A stretch of 64,000 bases of DNA from Acephala macrosclerotiorum. Taxonomy: Eukaryota; Ascomycota; Leotiomycetes; Helotiales; Mollisiaceae. A program made the position numbers and the translations under genes. Shown here piece after piece: positions 1 through 11,608 of this stretch. How positions within the stretch are numbered: the stretch's first letter is position 1; the number at the start of each line of letters is the position of its first letter. Below the pieces are notes generated by a model. The model did no database searches and was not told the origin of the DNA. It saw nothing but the letters and a program-made list of their open reading frames with translations. Location of the stretch: assembly GCA_014904845.1 (NCBI GenBank), contig MU119269.1, positions 124,001-188,000 of the forward strand, read 5' to 3'.

Positions 1-3000
1 TGGGACCTGCTGAAGAGGTTCATCGAATCCGATGTTTTTAACCAAGATCCATTCCTTTCAGTCGCCTATCTCTCGTAAGAGCTTCGGGGCCCCTTCCATG
101 AATCTGCAGAACTGATCTCCTCTTGCAGACGATATGCGGACCATGTCGGCATTCACTACGTTCTCTGCTCCAAGCTCCGACAATTCAGCTACGAAGAAAT
201 CGAGTTCTTCTTACCGCAACTATGCCATCTCATCGTCAGCGTTGACAACGAGTCTATGGCACTGGAGGAATTCATCTTGGATTTGTGCGAAGAGTCCGTA
301 AATGCGGCGCTACTTGTGGGTTCCGCGAATGCCCGGAGAGAAGCATCAAAATGCTAATTACGACGAAAACAGACATTCTGGCTATTCCAAACCTACCTCC
401 ACGACCTGTCTGCGAATCCACAATCCGAAGCCTTCAAGACGTGTAGGAGGATATATAACAAGGTGCAGCATATTGTGTTCGGAGTTGCGGAGCCTGCGAG
501 ACATGAGAAGATCAAAGAGAATGTGCTGCCTGTAACGGTGCTGGCCAGCTTTGTCCTGGCTAGTGTAGCTGTGCCATTTCTTCCAAGATGGGCAGGACCC
601 TTAGCTATTGCCCAGGCACGGAAACCTCAGCCTCAGGGGGATGTTATTTCGGATGCGAGCCAGACGCAGCAGAAAATAGTTCGGAGCCACACAACTACAC
701 CGGGGTCGACACGGACGAGAAGGGCCAAGGAGGTAGGAAGGATTTCGAGCGTACCTACAAATGGAAGCACACCTACCGAATCACGACCGAAATCTTCACG
801 GACAGCTTCCCTCACCAGACCACAATCGTCTGGGACAGACTCTGTCCGGAAGACGCCCATACAGCCAAAGCCTCGTCCTGCCCATCTCGAACTGAGTGCG
901 TCTGATCCTAGACTCAGCTCTTCATCTCTCCCACTTCCTGAATCGAGATCTCCGGCGACGAGACCAGCAACCCCTGCTACGGCCGGCCTGACACATACAC
1001 AACGACCTATTGAGACTAGGAAACATTCACATCATACACGACCCCTCACACCCTCCGCGTTGTCCGACGCTCAGAAGGTCAAATTATTGAGGCAAAACTA
1101 CTTCCGATGCGAGACACAGTTCATAACAGCTTTAGAGGACATTTCGAATCGTTTGGTTATGGTTCCGAAGCCAGCAAGACTGAGTGCTCTACGCGCTGAA
1201 CTTGCACTCATTGCCCAGGATTTACCGGCTGAAGTTGATATTCCCGTGATTTGCCCAGCAACTCTAGTCGATGGTATTCCGAGCAAGAGTCGACATCACC
1301 GAATTGTTCGACTCAACCCTGCTGAAGCAACTGTATTGAATAGTGCAGAGAAAGTGCCTTATTTACTCCTGGTTGAAATCCTTCGAGATGATTTCTCTTT
1401 CGACCCTGCAGCGGCCGATAACGAAACACTGTTGGGCAAGCTTCTTTCTGAGCAAGGCTCGAGTCGAAGACGAATTTTCGACTTGTCAGAATCGGCACAG
1501 ATACACCACGATACTAAGGCGAGCGAGGCCATTCCAGATAGTGTTTTCGAGCCTACGTCAGGGGATCTTGGAAGCTCACCCCTAATTGCACCAGTTGATG
1601 CTCCTCCTCGACCAAAGGAAAATATACCGCCACCCTCGCACCCACCACGGCTTTCAAGTGGAGCAACAACGCTGTCAACAATCTCTAGCCTTGCAACACC
1701 GAGAACATCAGGAGCGTCAACCTCACGGTCTAGCAGTCCGGGTCGAAAGATGACATTACCAAGTCATGGGAGATCTGGCGCTCCTGACCAGCCAGATTTC
1801 GGCGCATTGGCGACACATATGAGGACTGCATCACAAATGTTAGCCCAGCTGGAGTCAACGAGTGGAAAGAGACCAAAGCATGAGGTTGCCGCGATCCGAG
1901 CCAAGATCATAGCTAGTATGCAGAGCTTGGAGGAGCAGAGTTTCGACCTAGACGAATCGAATCGAGCCCCGACATTTGATACGATTATAGCGAATGCGAA
2001 TCTAGCGGCTGCGAATGTCAGCGCAGAGGACATTGAAGAAGAAATCTCAACAGACTCTCCTTTGAACTCTGGTGCCGGTCTTGCTCGAATGGAGAACGAT
2101 CAGAAGACTGGTGGTGTTCAGCGAAAAGGCGACAGGGATGATCCAAGTGCTGCCACGTTTGGAGAGGCTTGGAACATGAAAAAAGAACGCATACGAAAGT
2201 CCTCCCCTTACGGATGGATGAAGAATTGGGATGTTGTCAGTGTGATTGTCAAGACTGGAGCTGATCTAAGGCAAGAAGCTTTTGCATGTCAGCTGATCCA
2301 AGTCTGTCATAAAATCTGGCAAGATGCCCAGACTCCGGTATGGGTGAAGCGAATGAGAATCTTGGTCACAGGAGAGTCATCTGGATTGATCGAAACCATC
2401 ACCAATGGAGTCTCACTGCACTCGCTTAAGCGCAGTCTAACACTTGCGACAGTCGAAGCTGGACAGAATCCAAGACGAAGGATTGCAACGCTGAAGGATC
2501 ACTTCGTGAAGACATTCGGCCCTCCAGAGAGCGAGGCGTACAAGACTGCATGCGACGCTTTCAGGAGGTCTCTAGCAGCGTACAGTATAATCTCATATGT
2601 GCTGCAGCTGAAGGACCGACACAATGGTAATGTTCTGATCGACAACGAGGGACATATCATTCACATCGATTTCGGATTCATGCTTTCGAACTCGCCTGGA
2701 TCTGTTGGCTTTGAAGCTGCGCCTTTTAAGCTGACACAAGATTATGTTGACGTTCTGGGAGGTGTGGGGTCGCCTGATTTTGAGCAGTACAAAAAGTTGT
2801 GCAAACAGGCTTTCCAGGGTAAGATTCTCAGCATCAATTTTTAGACATCAGCTAATATCATGACAGCTCTGCGTCGCTCAGCGGATAATCTTATTGACCT
2901 CGTCAGCATGATGGGTCGTGAGTCAAAGATGCCTTGCTTCTCATATGGTGTGCAAACAGCTGTGAATAGTCTACGGCAAAGATTCCAATTACAACTTAGC

Positions 3001-3177
3001 GCAGATGAGGCTGAGAATTTTGTAGAGACGGACCTGATTGGGAAGTCTCTGGGGAGTTATTACACACGACTGTAAGTCCCTTCCCCGCTTCCTACCGTCC
3101 ACCACCTATGAATTCCTGCTGATGGATTTTGAAACAGATATGATACATTCCAGTACCGTACTCAGGGTATATACTAG
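1..3177 (+). CDS. pik1: Phosphatidylinositol 4-kinase, Pik1 type (5' end outside window)
   Basis: Phosphorylates phosphatidylinositol to PI4P, in yeast mainly at the Golgi, where it supports secretion. The gene starts before the window. Exons read 1-74, 129-315, 373-2818, 2867-3071 and 3138-3177, and all junctions keep frame. The first exons give a helical-repeat (lipid kinase unique type) segment; the piece around FWLFQTYLHDL and a membrane-like AVPFLPRWAGPL follows. A long Ser/Pro-rich linker separates this from the C-terminal PI3/4-kinase catalytic domain, which shows the catalytic loop KDRHNGNVLID and the HIDFGF metal-binding motif (about 2610-2680). The last exons carry FSYGVQTAVNSLRQRF and end QYRTQGIY, typical of the family C-terminus. 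The domain order fits PI4K-beta/Pik1 better than Stt4, which is much longer and has a PH domain before the kinase. Nothing looks broken. Confidence 0.93.
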
Positions 3178-4698
3178 GATTCTCAACGTTTGTGAATAGT
3201 CTAGGATGAATTGCATTTAGATGGCGTTGGATATCAGGCATTTACATGGAGGCTTTACTTTGTGCAATATGCAGGTGGTAGCTGAAAAGAGCGATCCTTA
3301 TGCTGCGGCGTAATTATGATCATAAACGATGTGAGTGATAGCGTTGTATGTCGTCTCATGAATATCAACGATCGAAAATCTTTTGAGTCTTGTAATTTGC
3401 CTTCGTTCTCTTTTTGCTGTGCTGCCTCGTAGATGGGACGCGTTGGATTCGTGATTGAATTTCTTGCTTTTTCCTGAGCCGGAAGCCTCGAACCTAACCA
3501 TAACCACAAATCCTTTCACGAGGACAAAGATCCCGGAGCTATGAGGACAGAGAACAAGGATCGTGACGAGAAAGAAAGTAAGCAGTTTCGGCCATCTCAA
3601 TCTCAATCTAGAAGAATCTCCCTGCATTCCATGGAGTGAGACGATGAATCCTTTGCTAGATAGAAGCTAATGTCAGTGGCACAGAATCAATAGAATTTGA
3701 ACACAAGGAGGTCGAGGATCGTGTAAGAGAGGAGAAGTGTGAGATGCCAGGAAAAGTAAAATATTTGGAGCATTCATGGCACACAAGAAGGATTGGCTAC
3801 GCGATGCTTGTCGAGTCGCCTGTCGACCGAAAGTGCCGCTAGCAGTAAGTCCGAAGCGAAAGCCCCTCCAACCAATGAACTCCACACACTGAAATATATC
3901 GATATAGATTTAAATAAGCGTTTTTTCTTCAACAACCGGCCAGCAGCGTGCCACCAGGCTTGGTGGTTCAGGTCAACCGGCCGGTTCGTTCGAGCAAGGG
4001 ATGAGAAAATCGCCTGGCCCGAGCTCAAAAGCGAGAGCACACGCCAATTTCGGAAATCCAGTCTACTGCGGTAGAAGTGGTAGAGATTAGACCCCGATCA
4101 GTTGAAAATGAAAACTGATCGGGGTTGAACTCTTGCCATTTTTTCTATTGCTAGCGCCTGGTTTTTTTGGCCGCTTCGTTCTAGGTTTGAGTTGAGGGCG
4201 GTGGCATTCTTTTAGTGAAGACGCGGAGCTGCGCGACTTATTTCGAGATAAAGCCTCTCTCGGGCGTCAATGTGATCCAGCAGAGTTTTAGAGTTTGCCA
4301 GTTACGAAATATTTTATTTTATCTATCCAGATATTGACTTGGGTATCAAGCTCCGGTTGCGGCTCGCCAGCCTGGCTTGAGGAAGGATGAACTCGCTTAC
4401 GGACCCCTTTTTGTGCTTGGAAGTTTTCTGAAGACTTTTTCGCATGCCACTGGAAGGGATTGGATGCTTGCGCAAAAGGTATTCGAGTGCTCCTTCGTCA
4501 TTCATATTTTTCAGCAGGGGAATATGCTGAATAGTGCTGCAAGGAAGTAGGAGCGACTAAGGAAAGCAAACTCTTTCCCAACTTGCAACAACCACGCACT
4601 TCGCACTTTCCAAAGTCAACTCCGTAAAAGCGACATCATAGAAAGTCTTCGACTACTGCCTACTAGTCTAGTTTGTACCTTGTTACTTTTTTTCAGTC
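3178..4698. other. Intergenic region without a supported gene; contains a 13-bp perfect hairpin
   Basis: Holds the Pik1 3' flank. A short minus-strand frame (3298-3627, 109 codons, one hydrophobic stretch) overlaps a second open frame and has no recognisable domain, so it is not called. A perfect inverted repeat lies at 4091-4125, and a smaller CCACCA/TGGTGG hairpin near 3949-3964 sits between two AACCGGCC words. Confidence 0.5.
4091..4125. repeat. Perfect 13-bp inverted repeat with a 9-nt loop
   Basis: The left arm at 4091-4103 (ACCCCGATCAGTT) is exactly complementary to 4113-4125. The loop at 4104-4112 is A-rich. It lies between genes and is not at a recognisable gene end. It could be a small mobile-element remnant or a structured RNA element. 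Confidence 0.7.
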
Positions 4699-5528
4699 AT
4701 GTTCACGGAGAACGCCGTTTTGGTCCGTCGCTTGGATATACTTCCGCTGCCGCAATTCAACGTGGCTCGATTTGCTACCGCCTTCGCCGTAGCTCAATCG
4801 AAGCCTCGTCTCACCATATTTAACCTTCGAGGCCCTGCTCGAGTCTTCCCAACAACACATTACGAACCCTTTTTCAAGAGCGGATCGATCCTGGATTTGC
4901 TCTGCGCTTTTGCGCTCTTCTTTCTCTATGATCGTTGTATGATCGAGAACTCTCTCTTGACTTCTTTCTTCGATCTCCAAAGGTATGTTTCCTTGTTTAC
5001 CCTCTATTCCTACGCGTTATCTGACAACATAATAACAATAGCCTTGGATTAATCTTCGCTCTTGCGCTCCTGCGGCTACCCCTCTTCCTTCAAGTCCTCC
5101 GAGACTCTTTCTCTTTGCTCCTCCTCGACCGTCGCCTACAACAACGAATACATACGAACCCCTTTCTCGAGTCGCGTATTTGCTGCTTTCGTCGCGCATC
5201 GTCTATCAAGCTTCTTCACAGTACACACTCTTCGTCCGTTGTCGTCATTGCGACTTCAGCGAAGAGCATACCGATACAGCCTGTTTCGTCCGTCGAGAGT
5301 AGTTTCGCAAAAACGAATCAGCCCATTCCGTCTCGTCCGTCTTGCTCACCTTTGCGAAAAAGAATCAAGCTGCTCTCTATCGTCCGTGGTCATCAATTTC
5401 GCGAAAAGGACTCAAGCAGTTTTACTTCGTCCATTGTGCTCACTTTTGCGAAAAGAAATCAGCCCGTTTCGTCCGTCGTACTTACTTTTGCAGGAAGGGA
5501 TCCAATCAGTTTTCTTTTTACACTTTGA
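4699..5528 (+). CDS. Possible hypothetical protein (or CT-rich leader of the next gene)
   Basis: Two open stretches, 4699-4982 and 5042-5528, can be joined across a canonical-looking 59-bp intron (GTATGT...AATAG, phase 2) to give 256 codons starting at an ATG. No domain is recognised. There are hydrophobic patches (LDLLCAFALFFLYD, LGLIFALALLRLPLFL) and a Ser/Arg/Pro-rich C-terminal half. That half coincides with a 47-bp degenerate tandem repeat. Because 47 is not a multiple of three and the other plus frames are also open here, coding is doubtful. The alternative is a pyrimidine-rich 5' leader, with a leader intron, belonging to the gene that starts at 5629. Confidence 0.25.
5232..5515 (+). 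repeat. Degenerate tandem repeat, period about 47 bp
   Basis: The word TCGTCCGT (or TCGTCCAT) recurs at 5232, 5286, 5333, 5380, 5427 and 5469, giving spacings of 54, 47, 47, 47 and 42. Each copy is followed by a TTTGCGAAAA-GAATCA-like core. The units are diverged in sequence but keep the period. The array ends about 115 bp upstream of the start of the next gene. Confidence 0.75.
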
Positions 5529-5628
5529 GCTCCTTGAGACATCTTTGGCACATTGTCCAAAAGCACCAAGGAAATTGCACGACCCCCTTCAACCAAATCA
5601 TCCGACATAGCAAAAAGCAACCGTCAAT

Positions 5629-6948
5629 ATGCCAGTTCGTACTAAGGACAGTGACCATGAATGGACTCCTTTCGAGGCAAGCAAGTCCCGGCCATCTTGA
5701 TACATCAGAACTGACTGCTTCCACAGCTCCACACCATGCTCTGCCTCATTGCCAAGGGTGTCCATCTCGAAGAGGGGCGAGTCAAGAGAAGCGATGAACC
5801 TGGCACCGGCCGAATCAACGCCTACGAGAACTTCGCTACCCAACTTAACTTCGCTCTCCACGGCAACGACTATCAATCTGATATCCATAAGCGTGAGATC
5901 ACTCATATGCTGGACCAGATCCTGGATGAGAGAAAGCATTCTGTCGGCAAGGGAGGCTTGGTTGAGAGATTTCCTGTTGGACGTGTTACTGCCCATTTGA
6001 GGAAGACATTTGCCAGAGATGATCTAGGTTTCGATGGCTCTTTAAGTGAGTGGAAGCAAGGCCGTAGAGAGAAGGTCATGGTTGCCCATTTCATGAAGAT
6101 GAATAAGCTCAGAGATGTTGCGAAGTTGGGCTTCCAGTTCGATCAGGATGGCAATGCCGTTGGACTTGGTCTGACTATCAATAGATACGGCAAGATCATC
6201 GGTAAGAGCAAGGGCATTCATGTTTGATCGATCACAGAACTAAAGTTTCCCAGCCGACGAGAACATCCGCATTGCCCCCGCTGAGTCCGATAGTCGCCAA
6301 AAGATTCGTCGATCTGCTGCTGGACCCAAGAAGCCTCGTGCACCGTCTACCAAGCGATCCCGTAAGCAACTCTCAAATGCCATCGTCCCGGTGACTGAGG
6401 ATAGCGAACAAGATACTATCATGTCTTCCATCGAAACCGACGGTTCCATGGCCGGCCGAGGTCCTACATTCGTCAACTCTACCCAACACCCCATCCCCAA
6501 GGCACGCAAGACCGTCGAGTCTACCTCTTCCTCCCTGCCCAAGGCACCTGCCGACCTCCCTGCCAAGAGCCAAGAATGGGTTGATCCTAACTTTCTATTC
6601 CGTACTCGATCCGCAGCTCCCACTACCAAGGTCGTCGACGCCAATGATCTCTTCGGTACCGGTGGATCTGGATTCAAGCCTATCAATTGGGCTGCTACTG
6701 CCAATGACCTAGTAGCTAAGGGTGATGATCATCTCCACCGATTCATCCTCGATGCCGTCAAGGACACTGGTTTGCATGGAAGCGAAGGTTCGTCTCGACG
6801 TCGTCAGAATTATACTGCTAATATTGATTCCGCCGGCGAGAGCGAGATGATGGATGTTGATACACCGGCGCCAGTTGAAGTTCCTCAGACTTATGCAGTG
6901 TTTGACACGGATCTCTTTGGTGGGGCGACTTCTTCAAAAAAGAAGTAA
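5629..6948 (+). CDS. Conserved-looking protein of unknown function (three exons)
   Basis: I do not recognise the family. Exons 5629-5676, 5727-6201 and 6254-6948 join in frame to 405 residues. The start is the ATG in the context TCAATATGCC. Intron 1 (5677-5726) begins GCAAGC, a GC-AG intron, with a CTGAC branch-like site. Intron 2 (6202-6253) is GT-AG with an ACTAAAG branch-like site; without splicing the frame stops at once. The N-terminal half is dense and globular (TQLNFALHGNDYQSD, QILDERK, RVTAHLRKTFARDDLGF). A basic stretch (RRSAAGPKKPRAPSTKRSRK) could be a nuclear signal, and the C-terminus is low-complexity, ending in KKK. Two short DANDLFG/DTDLFGG-like motifs occur in the tail. Long CT-rich upstream DNA is compatible with strong expression. 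Confidence 0.75.
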
Positions 6949-7920
6949 AGTCTGACCTGGGTTCAGTGAACGATGGGTGTGGGAGCAATAGAAACTAGAT
7001 TTTAGACATCTGAATCTTGCTGCTTTCGGCGCATCTGTCGTTCGGTTGACAACCTGGGTCTGGCGTTTTTTGCTTTTCGCGCATATTCCAGACGACACCA
7101 TCCTTTAGGGTGAAGTCTGTCCTTGCAAAAATCCTTATTGCGATGGTATTAATCGAAATGAATTCTTTGAATTCCACCTGATTCTATCCTTGTGAATGAA
7201 AATACAAATGTGTAATCTGCTTTTGGACATTGAGTTCAACTTATTTAAGCAAGCTCGTTTATACCCATTTCCTTTATAGAACCAACATCGAGAGTGACTC
7301 AATGGCAGATTGGGGGGTCTTATAGGGGAGAATTTTTGAGAATGGATTGTAGTAATATTACGAAAACCCAACTCAAATGTCTTGATAAATCATAGGACAT
7401 TGAACATGGGAAACATGACTAAACTTGTAGCGAGAGTAGGACGGACATTCTCACCACGTTTTGCAAGATAATAATGCTTGATACAGGCTGATGACTTTTC
7501 AGCCAAGCTAAGTGCTCAAACCGAGATTAGCAATTGAAACATGTAATAGAGTCTGCATTTCATACTAGCAGGCCGGTCTCAAAGTCAATGCACTACAACA
7601 AACGTTAACACCTGGTGCACCCTGAGATTTTAAGACTGAGCCTAAATAAAATCTTGCAGCAACGAAAGACTTAGAAAGTTTGAATGCAATCTGACCACGC
7701 ATAATATTGCAGACCAAAGCCTTCACCCACGCCAGAGCTTTCGCCAACTCAAATCCAAACTCCGTTCTGTCAAACAGAGGTGCCTGTGAGTGATCAATCT
7801 TGATTGGTTGAAGCATTATTTTATAGTGCGAATGCCCTCCTTTATAATGTCCTGCCGATCATCATTTAAAGAGTGGGGCATAGACCCCTGAATTTCGACA
7901 CGTTCATCCCATTCATAACA
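6949..7920. other. Gene-free spacer
   Basis: A/T-richer spacer between the unknown gene and the CTP synthase pseudogene. Open frames on the minus strand (7135-7371, 7565-7816) lack any domain signature and have no consistent splice partner. Nothing further is supported. Confidence 0.4.
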
Positions 7921-9737
7921 CTATCCACTTCTTGAACGACCGTTCACACCATTCGTCAAAACACCACTGCCCTTCATCATATCCTCCGCAACCTTCTCTA
8001 AACACCCAACTGCTGCAGTAACAAAACCTAGGTATGGCTTGCTTGGATCCAGGACTCGGGAAAGCTATTCGGGATGGAATTGTACACCGACGTACCAAGG
8101 ATAATCTTTTAATTCTAGGATCTCTATTGTGACTCCTTTGTCATCCTTGTCAACGAATTCAAGACCAACGTCGGAGAGCTTGGAGATGTATTCTGGGTTT
8201 ACTTCATAGCGATGTCTGTATCTCTCGTGGATCTCGGCTTTTTCACCGTATAGCTGACGGAGACAAGACCGCTCGCTTCCAGGCTGGAACTCTGTTGGAC
8301 GGAGACCAAAAAGCATTGTACCTCCCAGATTCATCTTATCGATTTCGGGCATGAAGACAACGACTGGATCGGGGCAGCTCATTGAGCTCAACCGAACTGG
8401 CGCTTATGATACCGCAGACATGTCGGGCGAATTCGACGACAGCGATTTGCATACCGAGACATACTCCTAGATACGGGGTCTTGTGTTCACGGGCCTATCT
8501 GGCGTCTTGATCATGCCTTCTGTGCCGCGGTGGCCAAGACAACCAGGGACAGGATACCATTTGCAGTGCAGACTTCGTGCCATATTTTGTGGTCTTTGAC
8601 TGGTTCTTCCATCATAGCTGGCTGTTCAAGGTGGGAGGCATCGACCTAGACGAGGCTTAGTTTCTTGCCGCATCGCATGGCGCTGTGTTCGAGTGATTTG
8701 ATGACGGAGAGGTAGCTGTCGTGGAGGTTGGTGTATTTTCCGACCAGAGCGATGGAGACAGTGTCGAAGAGACGGTCTTGTTAGGTAGTGAGATTCTTCT
8801 ATTCTGTCCATGTTCGCTGACCACGATCGACGAGAGTCTTTGACTTGGGTATGTCATCAAGCTTGAGGATGTCGCCAATGGTCTTGACCAAGCCTTGCTT
8901 CTCGAGTAAGAGAGGAACATGGTAGGTCGAAGAAACATTGTGAACAGCAACAACTTGGCCCGATTCCACCTGACAGAATATTGCAATCTTATCAATAGTT
9001 CCTTTTTCGAGGGGTATGTCGCATCGACAAGCAATCTAATCTAATCAGCACCTCAACATATTAACAAGGGTATGCAACTCACCAAGTTAGGAACCAGACC
9101 AGCACGACTAACACTACAAATAGCTTGTTGAGTCGGCTTGGTCTTTGCTCTCCTTGAATGATAGGAATGGGCGAGAGAAATTACCCTTGCCAGCTCGTCT
9201 CTTCAGCTGTCCATAGCCTTGACGAACGGCGCACTCTCGATATCGCCAACTGTGCCTCCCAACTCAATGATACACACATCAGGCATCTCGTTCGTGTCGT
9301 CAACAGGGACTTTCGAAACTCTCTCAATCCAATCCTGGATTTTATCTGTCAAGTATAGCACAACCTAAACCGTCTTGCCAAGGTAGTCACCGCGACGTTC
9401 CCGCTCGATGACATGTTGGTAGATCCAGCCCGTGGTTATGTTCTCGCGTGAGGGTAATGTTGAGGCAGTGTTCGCAATTGCCAAGGTCGAGGTCGACTTC
9501 TCCGTCGTCGAGGACAAAACCTTCTCCATGCCTGGACTCGGGTTAGAAATGGAGATCTGGCAGAGGCAGAGTATAGACTTACTCCGTAGGAGCCATGGCA
9601 CCGGCATTAACATTCATGTACGGGTCAATCTCTTCCAATGCCAGAGATGATACCTGCAGCTCGGTCAGAACGCAATCAATTTTCACTAAAACAATTTCTA
9701 TAGAATACTGACCCCTTGATACGAGTACGTACTTCAT
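7921..9737 (-). pseudogene. CTP synthase pseudogene (decayed genomic copy)
   Basis: CTP synthase converts UTP to CTP using glutamine-derived ammonia. The minus strand holds almost the whole protein in pieces: start MKYVLVS at 9737, [119 protein letters not shown], then glutaminase parts (MNLGGTMLFGLRPTEF, GVQFHPE) and an end at 7921. It is broken by in-frame stops (9365-9367 after GKTV; 8646-8648; 8065-8067 where HPEY is expected), by frameshifts, and by loss of roughly 25 codons between SGIG and EIDPYMN, which removes the P-loop region. Intron-like gaps with donor and acceptor sites remain, so it is a DNA-level duplicate, not a retrocopy. The stop in KTVQ (CAG to TAG) fits a CpA-to-TpA change, but the indels do not fit RIP alone. 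A functional copy should exist elsewhere. Confidence 0.9.
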
Positions 9738-10237
9738 CTTGACGACTCTGGCGAATGTTATGGTGCCCTTGCTGGCTTCTGCCAGAGGGAGGAAGGAAAG
9801 CGATTCGAGATATCTTTATCTGCGGTGGGGCACCATCAACCCTTTTGCACCATACCGCTTTTGGAACACTCGAAATGGGTTTTGTGTTTACGTGTCGTGT
9901 TGCGAGGAACTTGAGACTACCTAGGTAGGAATTGGTCAAGGAATATCGATGAAGAATATCTGTTGTGATTGCTGTGATTAAATACTCGGTCGCCACTAAG
10001 ATGGGAATCTTAATGCAGGCGACTAACAGTTCCTGGGTATCTCTACATAACCAAAAATATCGCTCATCTCGCTCTTGCACATGCTCATATCCTGTAAACT
10101 CCATGCCAAGCTGCCCGCTAGTGTTGCCAGCGCCTTATAAAAGATATCGAACACACTAGATATACACCAAAAGCCTCGCCATTCGTTACCTCGTTAAAGA
10201 AGAAATGTACGAGAAGAGTTCCAGCTCTTCATAACGA
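9738..10237. other. Spacer between pseudogene and velvet gene
   Basis: About 500 bp. Overlapping open frames on both strands (9676-10104 minus, 9739-9924 plus) look like chance. A TATAAAAG-like word occurs near 10135, but no gene could be tied to it. Confidence 0.3.
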
Positions 10238-11608
10238 TCACCGCTTGGAGCGTTTCCCCCTCTTGTTCGAAGCCCCGTCATCATCCTCATCGTCTTCATC
10301 TTCGTCGTCTTCATCATCTCGAGCACGAGACCCGCTGGGTTTATTATTTCCCTTCTTGACGGAGATCAAGCATCCTTGGTGCTTCAATGTCTTCGTGAGC
10401 TCGGTGCTTGCTCGCATGCCACCGAAGTCTTTGGCGTTATACACGTGGAAGGTACTGCTCTTTACCACGCTCCTCACGGGTTCCCGGCTGCCAGGCAGCA
10501 TCCTCGACGGATCCAAATTGATCAGGCTGAACTTCAGACTGTACGTTCCTGGAGTCCGGACGCTCAAGTCCGGAAATGTGAAGAAGCATCCTTCCACCCC
10601 GTGCTCGTCTTTTCCCACAAAAGGAGATGCCACTAAAGTGCCCATGAGTCGACGTTGTTGTCGCTTGTCCGTAGTGCCGGGCATAGCCGTATCGTCTTGA
10701 TCTTTGACAGGGTCCCATAACACACAATGCACGACTGAGTATGGCTGGCGGATCAAAGCTCGAAGCTCGTCGGGAGAAAGATTTGGATCTTCGACACTCA
10801 TCTGGAGAATTGGCGGAGGGTCAATGACTCGACGATCGCGTTCACCAAAGCCACAGGCTCTAGCTGCAATTGGCTGTTGACGCATTCGAAGAGTATAATT
10901 TGGTTGCGGACGTTCCTTTTCAGGACTGTTAATGTTAGCAACTGCGCAAAAAGATAGGCAACTTGGTCCTTACCCGGGCCCGTCACTCAGAAGACCAGAG
11001 ATTGGCATGGATCTTGAGCCCTGGCTCTGAGAAGACATGCGACGTGAGGGATCAATCGGCGAAGGGAGTGATGCCGACTCTCTGCGGCTGTACGATGACT
11101 CCGGCGAACCGTGCTGACCTCGCGTCTGCTCTTGATATCGTAAAGATAATTCGGGCGAGTCTCTCATCTCCTGGCTTTGATCTTTTGGATGGTCAGACTT
11201 TCTTTGTGAAATCTTCTTGGCTATCCTGGGTTGAGGCACAGCACCTTGGTTAGATGGAACTGCAAATGTATGCTGCGGTTGGAGTGGCACCAACATAGGT
11301 TCTGCAGAATTTTGTACAAGGTGTGAGTTCAAATGAGGTTGCGAGGGATGATAGATGTGCTGTACAGGAGCATTTGGATTCGCCTGAGCTAGCCATAAAG
11401 GATGCTGCTTGGCTGTATTATACGGAGGCATAAACTGACGAGCCATGTATGGCTGTGCCTCTTGCCGGCCTTGATCATGTCGTAGAAGGGACGACATGGG
11501 TGGGAGGGATAGCGATGCCCCTCTAGAATCGACTTCCGGAGCGTGTATAGACGCAGTAGGAAGAGGTGGTGGGCCATAACCCTTTGCCGGTTCTGTCTTT
11601 AACGACAT
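10238..11608 (-). CDS. velC: Velvet-domain regulator, VelC-like
   Basis: Velvet proteins are nuclear, NF-kB-fold DNA-binding regulators that couple fungal development with secondary metabolism. Exons 11608-10974 and 10925-10238 join across a 48-bp intron (GTAAGG...AACAG) to 440 residues. The first ~210 residues are Pro/Gln/Ser-rich and disordered, ending with SRMPISGLLSDGPG-like sequence. The velvet domain follows from about residue 218: RMRQQPIAARACGFGERDRR, VIDPPPILQM, HCVLWDP, GVEGCFFTFPDLSVRTPGTY, SLINLDPS. The C-terminus is an Asp/Glu run encoded by a GAN trinucleotide tract, then a basic KRGKRSKR that may act as a nuclear signal. The domain at the C-terminal end after a long disordered N-terminus argues for VelC rather than VosA (domain at the N-terminus) or VeA. 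VelB is the main alternative. Confidence 0.85.
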
